64,000 bases of DNA from Achromobacter sp. Root83 (GCF_001428845.1 NZ_LMIU01000025.1:63435-127434); one strand, 5' to 3'. Counted from the stretch's first letter, positions 25,990 through 34,634 are shown. Notes: generated from the letters alone by a model not told the origin. Numbers and translations are program-made.

Positions 25990-28290
25990 TTACGCCCGCG
26001 CCAGTTGCCGGTAGCGGTTGATGTGATGGCGGGTGTCGCCAAGCGTGTATTCGATGGCCAGGAGCCGCTTGACATGGTGGCCGACGGCAAGCTCGTCGGT
26101 CATGCCCATGCCGCCGTGCAGCTGGATGCTCTGCTGGCCGATATAGCGCGCGGCCTGCCCGCAGCTGGCCTTGGCGGCCGAGGCGAGGCGGCCGCGCAAG
26201 GGCGCGTCGTCCGGGTCGGACCGCGCTGCCATCCAGGTCAGCGACCGCGCCTGCTCCAGGGACAGCAACATGTCCGCCAGCCGGTGCTGCACCGCCTGAA
26301 AGCCGCTGAGCGCCTGGCCGAACTGGCGGCGCGCGGCGACGTGGTCGCGGGTCGCGTCCAGCAGCGCCTGCATGATGCCCAGCGCCTCCGCGCACAGCCC
26401 GACGCGCGTCATGTCCGCCGCCTGCGCAAGCGCGGCCCCGGCCTCGCCCAACCGCGCCGCGGCCGCCACCTGGCATGCCGTCAGTGCAATGTCCGCGTAG
26501 CTGCGTCCGTCCAGGCCGGCTCCGCCCGCCCGGGTCAGACCCGCTTCGCCTGCCTGGACCAGGAACAGCCCGACGCCAGCCGCATCGCGCGCCGTGACCA
26601 GCAACTGCCTTGCCCCCATTCCATGCGGCACACGCCGCTTCACGCCATTCAGGACCCAGCCTTCACCCCGGCGCTCCGCCGTGACGCCGCCGCCGTCCAG
26701 GGCCCATTCCGCATCGGGCCCCGCATGCGCCAGCACGGGCGCGGCCGTGCCGTCCGCCAGGCCGGCCAGCAAGGCGCGCACCGCCCCGCCGTCGGGCATG
26801 CGGCGCAACAGTTGGCCGCAAAGCAGCGTGCTGGCGTCGTAGGGCTCGTCCACCAGATGGCGGCCGAACTGCTGCATCAGCACGCAGAGCTCGGGCAAGC
26901 CGGCGTCCATGCCGCCGGCGTCAGCGGGCAGGCCCAGCCCCAGCAGGCCCATGTCGGCGAAGGCGCGCCAATGCGGCGTGGCGGCAGGGTCGGCATCCGC
27001 CGGCTGCCGGACGCGGGCGGCGGGCGCCGGGTACTGGTCCTGCAGATAGCGCGCGACGGCATCGTCCAGCGCGCGTTCGTCTTCCGTGTAATCGTCCGCC
27101 ACACCCAGCGCCAGCTTGGCGATGAGGTTCTTCTGGACTTCGTCCGTTCCGCCGTAGATCGATATCTTGCGCAGGTTCAGATAGAAACCCGGCATGGCTT
27201 CCAGCTCTTGCTCGACGGTCGGCCCGCCCTGCGCGTAGTCGCGTTCCAGGGCAGCAGGCTGATAGGCCAGCGCGTGCGCGCCGGCGGTATCGACCAGCGC
27301 CTCGCTGATGCGCTGGGCCAGCGTGGATCCCAGGTACTTCAGGATCGACGCCTCGGCGCCGTGGCCGGCCCCGCGCTGGTCGCGCGCGATCAGCCGCAGA
27401 TTGGTCTGTTCCAGCGCCAGCGTGTCGATCTCGAGTTGCGTCAGCCGATGCGCGAACACGGGATCGTCGGCCAAGGGCCTGCCATCGACCATGCGCCGCG
27501 CCGCCAGCCGCTGCAGATGGCCCAGTTCGCGCTTGGCGCGTCCGATCCGGGCCGCGCCGAAGCGTTCGTGCGACAGCAGGTACTTGGCATAGGTCCAGCC
27601 GCGATTCGCCTCGCCCACCAGATGCGAGACCGGCACCACGACATCGTCCAGGAAGACTTCGTTGATTTCCTCGCCGCCGTCCAGCGTGCGGATCGGCCGC
27701 AGCGATACGCCCGGGCTGCGCATGTCGATGAGCAGGAACGAAATGCCCTGCTGCGCGCGGGCGTCGGGATCGGTGCGCGCCAGGCAGAACATCATGTCGG
27801 CGTACTGCGCATAGGTGGTCCAGGTTTTCTGGCCGGTGACCACATAGGTGTCGCCCACGCGCCGCGCGCGGGTCGAGAGCGACGCCAGGTCCGAGCCGGC
27901 GCCCGGTTCGGAGTAACCCTGGCACCACCAGTCCTGGCCGTTCAGGATGCGCGGCAGGAAATGGCTTTTCTGCCAGTCCGAACCGTAGGCCATGATGACC
28001 GGCGCAACCATGCGCAAGCCGAAAGGCACGGTTTCGGGCGCGCCGGCCAGCGCGCATTCCTCGTCGAACACGTTGCGCCGTTCGATGCTCCAGTTGGCCC
28101 CGCCGAATTCGGCGGGCCAGTTCGGCGCGACCCAGCCGCGTTCATGCAGGATGCGATGCCAGCGCTGGAAGTCCTGCTTGTCCAGGCGCTGGTGGTCCAG
28201 CACCTTGCGCCGCAGATCGGCGGGAAGCTGGCCGCGCAGGAACGCGCGGACCTCGTCGCGGAAGTCCTTCAGTTCCGGATCATGCGGCAT
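25990..28290 (-). CDS. double-length acyl-CoA dehydrogenase (fusion of two ACAD modules)
   Basis: 766 residues from ATG 28290, about twice a normal acyl-CoA dehydrogenase. Residues ~1-395 form one complete module: PNWPAEFGGANWS, YSEPGAGSDLASL, and IYGGTDEVQKNLIAK. Residues ~420-766 form a second, less conserved module ending HGGMGMTDELAVGHHVKRLL. The second half resembles the non-catalytic beta subunits of alpha2beta2 dehydrogenases that act on bulky side-chain CoA esters, in which only one FAD site per pair is used. Fusion into one chain is the inference. Its start overlaps the CoA-transferase B gene by 11 bases. A further ATG at 28308 is possible. Confidence 0.88.
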   Translation of the reverse strand: MPHDPELKDFRDEVRAFLRGQLPADLRRKVLDHQRLDKQDFQRWHRILHERGWVAPNWPAEFGGANWSIERRNVFDEECALAGAPETVPFGLRMVAPVIMAYGSDWQKSHFLPRILNGQDWWCQGYSEPGAGSDLASLSTRARRVGDTYVVTGQKTWTTYAQYADMMFCLARTDPDARAQQGISFLLIDMRSPGVSLRPIRTLDGGEEINEVFLDDVVVPVSHLVGEANRGWTYAKYLLSHERFGAARIGRAKRELGHLQRLAARRMVDGRPLADDPVFAHRLTQLEIDTLALEQTNLRLIARDQRGAGHGAEASILKYLGSTLAQRISEALVDTAGAHALAYQPAALERDYAQGGPTVEQELEAMPGFYLNLRKISIYGGTDEVQKNLIAKLALGVADDYTEDERALDDAVARYLQDQYPAPAARVRQPADADPAATPHWRAFADMGLLGLGLPADAGGMDAGLPELCVLMQQFGRHLVDEPYDASTLLCGQLLRRMPDGGAVRALLAGLADGTAAPVLAHAGPDAEWALDGGGVTAERRGEGWVLNGVKRRVPHGMGARQLLVTARDAAGVGLFLVQAGEAGLTRAGGAGLDGRSYADIALTACQVAAAARLGEAGAALAQAADMTRVGLCAEALGIMQALLDATRDHVAARRQFGQALSGFQAVQHRLADMLLSLEQARSLTWMAARSDPDDAPLRGRLASAAKASCGQAARYIGQQSIQLHGGMGMTDELAVGHHVKRLLAIEYTLGDTRHHINRYRQLARA

Positions 28291-28942
28291 GGTCTGGGTC
28301 CAGGGCAAAGCGCAGCGGCGCGTCGGTAGCCGCTTGCAGGGCGTCCCGCGTCAGTCCGGGCGCCATGCCGCGCACCAGGAAACCCTGCGGCGTGATGTCC
28401 AGCGTGGCCAGATCGGTATAGACCCGGTCGACGCAGGCCGCGCCCGTCAGCGGCAGATCGCAGAGGCGGCGCAGGCGCGAACGGCCGTCGCGGGTCGTAT
28501 GCTCCATCAGCACATGGACACGCTTGGCGCCCACCGCCAGATCCATGGCTCCGCCCACCGCCGCGGCCACGCCAGGCTGGCCGAGCGACCAATTGGCCAG
28601 GTCGCCGGTTTCGGAAACCTGGTAGGCCCCCAGGATGCAGTAGTCCAGATGGCCGCCACGCATCATCGCGAAGGAATCGGCATGGTTGAAAAAGCTGCCG
28701 CCCGCCGCCATCGCGACGTTCTGCTTGGCCGCGTTGGTCAGGTCGGGATCGACCGGGTCGCCGTCCGCACGGGCCCGCATCCCCAGGATGCCGTTCTCGC
28801 TGTGGACCGTGACGCCATGCGCCGGGGTCCAGTAATCCAGCGCCATCACAGGCAGGCCAATGCCCAGATTGACGTAGGCGCCGGCGGGGATATCGGCAGC
28901 GGCGCGGCGGGCAATGTCCGCGCGCGAGTATCGTTGTGTCAT
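28280..28942 (-). CDS. 3-oxoacid CoA-transferase subunit B (SCOT/PcaJ-like)
   Basis: 220 residues. YVNLGIGLPVMALDY and HSENGILGMR are the family-I CoA-transferase B-subunit motifs; the Glu of ENG is the residue that forms the glutamyl-CoA thioester. GGSFFNHADSFAMMRGGH completes the signature. With subunit A it transfers CoA between succinyl-CoA or acetyl-CoA and a 3-oxo or related acid. The start overlaps the end of subunit A by four bases (ATGA), a typical coupling. In this operon it may activate the substrate, since no acyl-CoA ligase gene is present. Confidence 0.9.
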   Translation of the reverse strand: MTQRYSRADIARRAAADIPAGAYVNLGIGLPVMALDYWTPAHGVTVHSENGILGMRARADGDPVDPDLTNAAKQNVAMAAGGSFFNHADSFAMMRGGHLDYCILGAYQVSETGDLANWSLGQPGVAAAVGGAMDLAVGAKRVHVLMEHTTRDGRSRLRRLCDLPLTGAACVDRVYTDLATLDITPQGFLVRGMAPGLTRDALQAATDAPLRFALDPDHAA

Positions 28943-29625
28943 TGCAGGACTCCGGCCAGTTTGGGATCGGGTATGCGCAGCACGCGCTGCACGAATATGC
29001 CGGGCGTGACGACATGTTCCGGATCCAGGCCGCCCACCTCCGCCAGCGCATGCACCTGGACGATAGCCGTCGCCGCCGCCATGCACATCAGCGGCCCGAA
29101 ATTGCGCCCCGCCTTGCGGTAGACGAGATTGCCCAGCGGATCCGCGCAATGGGCCTTCACCAGCGCGTAGTCCGCCGCCAGCGGTTCCTCGAACACGTAG
29201 CCCACGCCCTTGATCACGCGCGTCTCCTTGCCTTCGGCCAGCAGCGTGCCGTAGCCAGTGGGCGTGAAGAAACCGCCCAGGCCGGAGCCGGCCGCGCGCA
29301 GCCGTTCGGCGAGCGTGCCCTGTGGCACGCATTCGTAGTCGATCCGGCCTTCAGCGTAAGCCGTTTCAAACGCCTGGGACTCCGCGCCGCGCGGATACGA
29401 GGCGATCAGCTTGCGCACGCGCCCCAGCCGGATCAGGCGGGCCAGGCCGCTGTCGTGGCTGCCGCTGTTGTTGCACACCACGGTCAAGCCGCGCGCGCCC
29501 TGCTCCACCAGCGCGTCAAGCAGGTCGACGGGCTGGCCGGACAGGCCGAAGCCGCTGACCAGCACGGTGGCGCCGTCGGGGATGTCCGCCACGGCCCGCG
29601 CGGCGGAATCGACAGTCTTGTTCAT
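28939..29625 (-). CDS. 3-oxoacid CoA-transferase subunit A (SCOT/PcaI-like)
   Basis: 228 residues. GATVLVSGFGLSGQPVDLLDA is the CoA-binding glycine-rich segment, and GGFFTPTGYGTLLAEGKE plus GNLVYRKAGRNFGPLMCMAA are the PcaI/ScoA signatures. AAGGAG six bases before ATG 29625 rules out the more upstream start at 29640. It pairs with the overlapping subunit B gene. The gene begins 11 bases after the thiolase-like gene, within a tightly packed operon of CoA-ester catabolism. Confidence 0.9.
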   Translation of the reverse strand: MNKTVDSAARAVADIPDGATVLVSGFGLSGQPVDLLDALVEQGARGLTVVCNNSGSHDSGLARLIRLGRVRKLIASYPRGAESQAFETAYAEGRIDYECVPQGTLAERLRAAGSGLGGFFTPTGYGTLLAEGKETRVIKGVGYVFEEPLAADYALVKAHCADPLGNLVYRKAGRNFGPLMCMAAATAIVQVHALAEVGGLDPEHVVTPGIFVQRVLRIPDPKLAGVLQ

Positions 29626-29636
29626 CAATGTCTCCT

Positions 29637-30797
29637 TCACAGGCTATGGGAAAGAATGGCCGTGGCCTGGCTGGACAGCACCCCGCCGTTGCCGTGCACC
29701 AGCGCCACGTCGGCGCGCGGGATCTGGCGTTCGCCTGCCTCCCGGCGTAGCTGCGCCACGGCTTCGATCACCAGGAAAATGCTGTACATGCCGGGATGCG
29801 TGAAGGACAGGCCCCCACCGTTGGTGTTCATCGGCAGATCGCCGCCGGGCTCGATGCGTCCGCCGCCGATGAACGCGCCGCCTTCGCCCTTGGCGCAGAA
29901 GCCCAGGTCTTCAAGAAACAGGATGGGGTTGATGGTGAAGGCGTCGTAGAGTTCGACCAGATCGATATCGGCGGGCGTCAGGCCGGCCTCGTCGAACGCG
30001 GCCCTGCCGGAATCCACGGCGGGCGTGACGGTGACGTCCGGCATGCAGGAGATCTGGCGGTGCCAGTGCGCGTGGCCGGTGCCCAGCACGTAGATGGGGC
30101 GTGGATGCAGGTCGCGCGCGCGGTCGGCGCGCGTCACCACGAAGGCGCCCGCGCCGTCCGTCACCAGGCAGCAGTCGCGCACGGTCAAGGGATCGGAGAT
30201 CATCTTCGCGCCCAGCACGTCATCGATCGAGAGCGGCGCGCGCAGAAAGGCGTCGGGGTTGAGCTGCGCCCATTTGCGCGCCGCCACCGCGACCTCGGCC
30301 AACTGACGCCGCGTGGTGCCGTACTGATGCATGTGGCGCGCCGCCGCCAGCGCATAGCTGGTCACCGGATTGAACGGCTTGTACGGGTGTTCGTAAGGCT
30401 GCGGATCCAGCGCCGCGCGCATCTGATTGATCTGCGTGCTGCTGGGCGCGCTGCGCGGGTTGGCGCCGTAGCACACCAGCACGTGGTCGCACTGCCCGGC
30501 CTCGATGGCCATCGCCGCGATCTTCAGGTCGGCAATGAACGAAGAGCCGCCGAACATCGTGCTGTCCGAAAAACGCGGCCGGATTCCCAGGTATTCCGAC
30601 ATCCGCATCACCCACCAGGGCGACGTCAGGCTGGACGTGATGATGCCGTCGATATCCTGCATCTTCAAGCCGCTGGCGGCCACGGCGCGATGCGCCGCCT
30701 GCGCGATGATCTCCTGCTCGGTGCGCCCCCCGCAATCGCCCAGCCCGGCCATGCCGGTGCCCAGGACGGCGATCGCGCCGCGATAGCCGCGGCTCAT
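29637..30797 (-). CDS. thiolase-fold enzyme (SCP2/Ltp-like) lacking the nucleophilic cysteine
   Basis: 386 residues. The overall fold is thiolase: PADIDLVELYDAFTINPILFL near residue 265 and VALVHGNGGVLSSQATAI at the C-terminus. The segment that normally holds the acyl-accepting cysteine reads FSDSTMFGGSSFIADL, so no cysteine is available. The classic HEAF histidine is replaced by YDAF and the second GHP motif by HGNGG. These changes are shared with Ltp2-type aldolases that cleave side-chain beta-hydroxy CoA esters with a DUF35 partner. The DUF35 gene overlaps this start by four bases. Retro-aldol or non-Cys thiolytic activity is therefore more likely than ordinary thiolysis. Confidence 0.83.
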   Translation of the reverse strand: MSRGYRGAIAVLGTGMAGLGDCGGRTEQEIIAQAAHRAVAASGLKMQDIDGIITSSLTSPWWVMRMSEYLGIRPRFSDSTMFGGSSFIADLKIAAMAIEAGQCDHVLVCYGANPRSAPSSTQINQMRAALDPQPYEHPYKPFNPVTSYALAAARHMHQYGTTRRQLAEVAVAARKWAQLNPDAFLRAPLSIDDVLGAKMISDPLTVRDCCLVTDGAGAFVVTRADRARDLHPRPIYVLGTGHAHWHRQISCMPDVTVTPAVDSGRAAFDEAGLTPADIDLVELYDAFTINPILFLEDLGFCAKGEGGAFIGGGRIEPGGDLPMNTNGGGLSFTHPGMYSIFLVIEAVAQLRREAGERQIPRADVALVHGNGGVLSSQATAILSHSL

Positions 30798-31186
30798 GCC
30801 CGATCCTCCGGCTGCGCCACAAACACCAGCAGCGGCTCGCCGTCCACGGTGTCGATACGCGCCCGCACCGGCAGGCCGATACGCACCGCATCGGGGGGCA
30901 TGTCCACCACGCGGCTCATCAGCCGCGGGCCTTCGGCCAGATCGACCAGGCAGACGGTGTAGTCGCCCGCCTTGCTGCGCACGACGGTCGTGGAATAGAC
31001 CTCGCCCGCGCCGCTGGGCTCCGTCCAGCGCAGCGTGTCGGCGCCGCAATGCGGGCAGACCACGCGCGGGTAGAAATGGTGCCGGGCGCAGGCCTGGCAT
31101 TGCGGAATCATGAAGCGGCCCTGCGCGAGCTGCTCGAAATAATGGCGCTCGGCGCTGGCGGCCGGCTCGGTTGCGGTGTGCGGCAT
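30794..31186 (-). CDS. Zn-ribbon / OB-fold (DUF35) protein, partner of the thiolase-like enzyme
   Basis: 130 residues. The N-terminal rubredoxin-like zinc ribbon has two CxxC knuckles (CQAC and CPHC) and is followed by an OB-fold domain (GEVYSTTVVRSKAGDYTVCLVDL). DUF35 proteins bind thiolase-fold or ketoacyl-synthase-like partners and are thought to bind CoA or form the active-site wall. It is the first gene of the minus-strand operon and overlaps the thiolase-like gene by ATGA, so the two products are made stoichiometrically and very probably form a complex. Confidence 0.88.
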   Translation of the reverse strand: MPHTATEPAASAERHYFEQLAQGRFMIPQCQACARHHFYPRVVCPHCGADTLRWTEPSGAGEVYSTTVVRSKAGDYTVCLVDLAEGPRLMSRVVDMPPDAVRIGLPVRARIDTVDGEPLLVFVAQPEDRA

Positions 31187-31407
31187 GCTGATTGTGGCCG
31201 CCCGGTGGGCGGCTGTCTCCGTGTTATGTCGTTGCCCGCCTGTCCTGGCGTGCGGCGTGAAACAATTTTAGGAATGGCGCATGCCCCTGACCATCCGAAA
31301 GATTCGAAGGCTTCATTCGGCGTATTCGAAGCGCGCCCGAAGCGCGGCGGCAGTCGGAGTAAGATTTACGGCACAACAATCACCCTACATGGCAGGAGCA
31401 GTGGAAG
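31187..31407. promoter_or_regulatory. divergent promoter region with two TTCGAA elements
   Basis: The 221-base gap between the DUF35 operon and the 3-hydroxyisobutyrate-dehydrogenase-like gene contains TTCGAA at 31303-31308 and again at 31325-31330, 22 bases apart (two helical turns), with a half-site ATTCGG between. The same hexamer marks the promoter region at 22.1 kb. An operator for a shared regulator is possible; none is identified. Confidence 0.4.
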
Positions 31408-32280
31408 ATGGCGAAAGTCGGCATGGTTGGTATCGGCCTCATGGGCCACGGCATTGCAAGCAATCTGGTCAAGCATGGTCATGCGCTGACCGTGCTTGAG
31501 CATCCGGGCAATCAGCCCCTGGATGCGCTGAAGGCCGCGGGCGCGGCCAGCGTGGCCAGCGGCGCCGAGCTGGCGGCCCAGTCGGACGTGATCATCCTCT
31601 GCGTTACCGGCAGCCCGCAGGTCGAGGCCGTGCTGTTGTCGGCCGGCGGCGTGCTGGAAGGCCTGCGGCCCGGCACCGTCATCATCGACTGCTCGACCGC
31701 GATCCCCTCGTCCACCGTGAAGGTGGCCGAGGCGGTGACCGAGAGCGGCGGCCGTTTCCTGGACGCACCCATGACGCGCACGCCGAAGGAAGCCGCCGAA
31801 GGCCGGCTGAACCTGCTGGTGGGCGGCGACGCCGCGCTGTTCGAGGAATGCAAGCCGCTCCTGGCCTGCTTTGCCGAGAACATCACGCACGCCGGCCCGG
31901 TCGGCGCCGGCCACCGCATGAAGCTGCTGCACAATTATGTGTCGCTGGGCGTGGTCGCCCTGCTGTCGGAGGCCGCGGCGTGCGCGCTGCGTTCCGACAT
32001 CGATCCGGCCGTGTTCGCCGACGTGCTGACCAAGGGCGGCGGCGGCGGCGTGGCGCTGGAGCGCCTCAAGCCTTACCTGCTGGAACAGGATCCGTCCTCG
32101 CTGCGCTTCTTCATGTCGAACGCGCAGAAGGACCTGTCGTACTACAACACCATGGCCGCCGAAGCCGGCGCCGTGCGCGAGATCGGCGCGGCGGTGCAAC
32201 ACACGTTCGATCAGGCGGTCACGCAGGGCGGCGGCGACCGCTATGTGCCGGAACTGGTGTCGCTGCTGAAAGACCGTTAG
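31408..32280 (+). CDS. NAD(P)-dependent oxidoreductase of the 3-hydroxyisobutyrate dehydrogenase family
   Basis: 290 residues. VGMVGIGLMGHGIASNLVK is the Rossmann dinucleotide loop, DAPMTRTPKEAAEGRLNLLVGG the substrate-binding segment (normally DAPVSGG), and GAGHRMKLLHNYVSLG carries the catalytic lysine. The family oxidises or reduces beta-hydroxyacids such as 3-hydroxyisobutyrate, tartronate semialdehyde or glyoxylate. The replacement of SGG by TRT in the substrate loop suggests a larger or different acid. It is divergent from the DUF35-thiolase operon and convergent with the MFS gene, separated from it by a strong inverted repeat. Confidence 0.88.
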   Translation: MAKVGMVGIGLMGHGIASNLVKHGHALTVLEHPGNQPLDALKAAGAASVASGAELAAQSDVIILCVTGSPQVEAVLLSAGGVLEGLRPGTVIIDCSTAIPSSTVKVAEAVTESGGRFLDAPMTRTPKEAAEGRLNLLVGGDAALFEECKPLLACFAENITHAGPVGAGHRMKLLHNYVSLGVVALLSEAAACALRSDIDPAVFADVLTKGGGGGVALERLKPYLLEQDPSSLRFFMSNAQKDLSYYNTMAAEAGAVREIGAAVQHTFDQAVTQGGGDRYVPELVSLLKDR

Positions 32281-32293
32281 CCCGGCCGCATGG

Positions 32294-32323
32294 ACATCGC
32301 GCCCGGCAGGCCGGGCGCGATGT
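32294..32323. terminator. bidirectional hairpin between convergent genes
   Basis: ACATCGCGCCCGGC (32294-32307) is exactly complementary to 32310-32323, a 14-bp inverted repeat with almost no loop. It lies between the stop codons of two convergent genes. There is no clear T-run on either side, so termination is inferred from position and stem strength. Confidence 0.6.
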
Positions 32324-32346
32324 TCGCCGCTTGGGTACGGCGCCCT

Positions 32347-33618
32347 CTAGCGCCCGCCGGCCGCGACCGCGCGCGGCGCGCGCAGGACGCCCCGAGGCGG
32401 CAGGCGCAGGGAAATCAGCGCGGCCATCAGCAGCAGCACGCCGGCCGACCCGAAGGCCACCCAGTGCGTGCCGAAGGTCTCGAAGGCCCAGCCCCCCAGC
32501 CACGAACTGATCATGCCGCCCACCTGGTGGCCCAGATAGGTCAGGCCGTACAGCACGCCCACCAGGCGGATGCCGTAGATGTCGGCCAGGATCGCCGACG
32601 ACAAGGCGATGCTGCCCGCCCACACGATGCCGCCGATGGTGGCGGCCGCGTACAGTTCCCAGTGCGCGCCCACCATGACCAGCGCGAAAAAGCCCAGGCC
32701 CCGCACCAGATAGATGGCGGCCAGGATGTTGCGCCGCTCGACCTGATCGGACATGCGGCCCAGCACCAGCGTGCTGAAGATGGCGACCAGCCCGATCAGG
32801 CCGATGCCCAGCGAACTGGTGGTGGCGTCAAAGCCATGGTCCATCAGCATGGGCATGCCGTGGGTGCCCAGCAGGTTCATGCTGAAGCCACAGGCGAACA
32901 GGCCCAGCGCGACCTGCCAGAACGGCAAGGTGCGCAAGGCGTCGCCCAGCCTGGGCGCGGCCGTCTTGGCCGCGGGCTTGGCTGACGCCGATTTCTCGAC
33001 GATCTGGTGGGGCAGCAGGTCCGTGTGTTCCGGCGCCTCGTCGCGCATGACCAGCAGCGCCACCGGCACGGTCAGCAGCGCGAACAGCGCCGCGAAGCCC
33101 AGCAGCGTTTCGCGCCAGCCGACCGCCGAGATCGCGAAGGTCAGCGTGGGCGTCATCAGCGCGATGCCGGCCATCGAACCCGTGGACAGGAAGAACAGCG
33201 CCATGCCGCGCTGCCGCGTGAACCAGCGGCTGATCACGGGCGTCAGCGCCACCGGGCTGGTGAAGGCCAGGCCGATGGACAGGGCCACGCCGAAGGAAAG
33301 CAGGAATTCAAAGGGGCCGCGCGCGAACACCGTCCAGATGGAAGACGCCACGACAATCGCCGTGCCGGTCAGCAGCACGAAGCGCGTGCCGTGCGTGCTG
33401 ACCAGATAGCCCGCCAGCGGCATGCCCAGCCCGTAGCACAGCATGCCGATCGCCACGATGCCCGACAGCAGGCTGCGCGAAAAACCCAGCCCTTCCGCCA
33501 TGGGCAGGAAGAACGGTCCGATGCCCATGCGCAGGCCCACCGTCAACAGGGTGAGTACCGTGGCGGCGCCGACGATGTTCCAGCCGAAATACCAGCCGCC
33601 CGACTCTTGCTTGTCCAA
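32347..33618 (-). CDS. MFS transporter (monocarboxylate / oxalate-formate-like)
   Basis: 423 residues with twelve transmembrane helices and a central cytoplasmic loop (residues ~195-225, rich in Ala/Lys). GWYFGWNIVGAATVL at the N-terminus and GLGMPLAGYLVSTHGTR (motif A region) are typical of the monocarboxylate/oxalate-formate branch. It likely imports an organic acid across the inner membrane. I place the start at TTG 33618, eight bases after AGGAG (GAGGAGAAGAGG), rather than the GTG 57 bases upstream, because the ribosome site would otherwise lie inside the gene. Confidence 0.85.
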   Translation of the reverse strand: MDKQESGGWYFGWNIVGAATVLTLLTVGLRMGIGPFFLPMAEGLGFSRSLLSGIVAIGMLCYGLGMPLAGYLVSTHGTRFVLLTGTAIVVASSIWTVFARGPFEFLLSFGVALSIGLAFTSPVALTPVISRWFTRQRGMALFFLSTGSMAGIALMTPTLTFAISAVGWRETLLGFAALFALLTVPVALLVMRDEAPEHTDLLPHQIVEKSASAKPAAKTAAPRLGDALRTLPFWQVALGLFACGFSMNLLGTHGMPMLMDHGFDATTSSLGIGLIGLVAIFSTLVLGRMSDQVERRNILAAIYLVRGLGFFALVMVGAHWELYAAATIGGIVWAGSIALSSAILADIYGIRLVGVLYGLTYLGHQVGGMISSWLGGWAFETFGTHWVAFGSAGVLLLMAALISLRLPPRGVLRAPRAVAAGGR

Positions 33619-33899
33619 TTCCTCTTCTCCTCGGTCTTTTCTTGTGGCCGCTTGCGCGCCAGGACTCGAAGACACCGCGGGGGAAGCACGGAGGAAACGC
33701 TCCGCTATCGACAGGGGTGGGATGAACCAGGCGTGAATCGGCTTGTATGCGCCGGCGCGGTCAGGCCGCCGGACGCGTCATATTACTCCCGGCTATATAT
33801 GAATTCGGCGGGGAAACGGAAATCGTGTCCGGTGAACGGTCACGTGATGCGCGGGGCGGCCGAGGGGCGGAGAACGGCGGGCGCGGCGCTGCCGCCGGC

Positions 33900-34556
33900 C
33901 TACGCCGCCTGCTCCAGAAACGCCTGCAGGGCGGGCACGGTGTTCAGCACGTGCTGGCGCATCGCCGCCTCGCAGCGCGCCGCATCGCGGGTGTGCAGCG
34001 CGTCGATCAGTTCCTGGTGCGATTCGCGCACCCGCAGGACGCGTCCCGGCTGGGCCGCCCACAGGCGCATGTAGGGCTCCACGACGGAATGCAGCTCCGA
34101 GATCTGGCTGAGCAGCCGCGGCTGGCGGCAGAAGCTGCACAGGTATTCGTGGAATTCGCGGTGGGCGGTGGTCCAGTCCAGGTCGTCGCTGGCGCCCTGG
34201 TCCAGCTGCTCCAGCATGTTGGTCAGCCGGCGGATGTGTTCGGCGCCCATGTTGAGCACCGCGTTGCGCGTGGCCAGGCCTTCCAGCACGGAGCGCATTT
34301 CAAACACTTCCAGCATTTCCTGCTGGTTCAGGCCGCGCACCACGGCGCCACGGTTGGCGCGGATCTCGACCAGGCCTTCCGAGGCCAGCCGGCGCAGCGC
34401 GCCGCGCACCGGCATGCGGCTGGTGCCGATCTCGGCGGCGACGACGTCCGGCACCAGGCGCTGGCCGGGCGCATAGCGGCCCAGCCGGATCTCGCGCTGC
34501 AGGTGCAGGTACGCCTCGTCTTCGGCGCTGATGGCTGTCTTCTGAAATTGCAGCAC
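33900..34556 (-). CDS. GntR family transcriptional regulator (FadR/FCD subgroup)
   Basis: 218 residues from a GTG start with GGGGA upstream; the frame is open for ~190 bases further but that stretch is AT-richer and non-coding in character. Residues ~10-75 form the winged helix (YLHLQREIRLGRYAPGQRL, TSRMPVRGALRRLASEGLV). Residues ~85-215 are an all-helical FCD ligand-binding domain; EMRSVLEGLATRNAV, DWTTAHREFHEYLC and ELHSVVEPYMRLW contain the Asp/His residues that bind a metal and a carboxylate effector. It is divergent from the Bug-GGT genes, and a TGGATC-CAAT-GATCCA palindrome in the shared promoter is a good operator candidate. Confidence 0.88.
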   Translation of the reverse strand: MLQFQKTAISAEDEAYLHLQREIRLGRYAPGQRLVPDVVAAEIGTSRMPVRGALRRLASEGLVEIRANRGAVVRGLNQQEMLEVFEMRSVLEGLATRNAVLNMGAEHIRRLTNMLEQLDQGASDDLDWTTAHREFHEYLCSFCRQPRLLSQISELHSVVEPYMRLWAAQPGRVLRVRESHQELIDALHTRDAARCEAAMRQHVLNTVPALQAFLEQAA

Positions 34557-34613
34557 TGACGTCCCCGGGCTTGGAAAGCCGCCATGATAGATAACCGCAA
34601 AAATAACACAAAC

Positions 34614-34634
34614 TGGATCCAATGATCCATGGAT
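34614..34634. promoter_or_regulatory. candidate GntR operator palindrome
   Basis: TGGATC (34614-34619), spacer CAAT, GATCCA (34624-34629), overlapped by a second palindrome ATCCATGGAT (34625-34634). It sits ~58 bases ahead of the gntR start and ~135 bases ahead of the Bug start, within an AT-rich stretch. Symmetry and position fit FadR-subgroup operators. Confidence 0.6.

Noticed and set aside
23920..28329. A 1469-codon open frame on the plus strand
   Set aside because: It lies antisense to the FadB-like and acyl-CoA dehydrogenase genes in the mirrored codon frame; its translation is rich in Arg, His, Gln and Ala without any domain, as expected for antisense of GC-rich genes.
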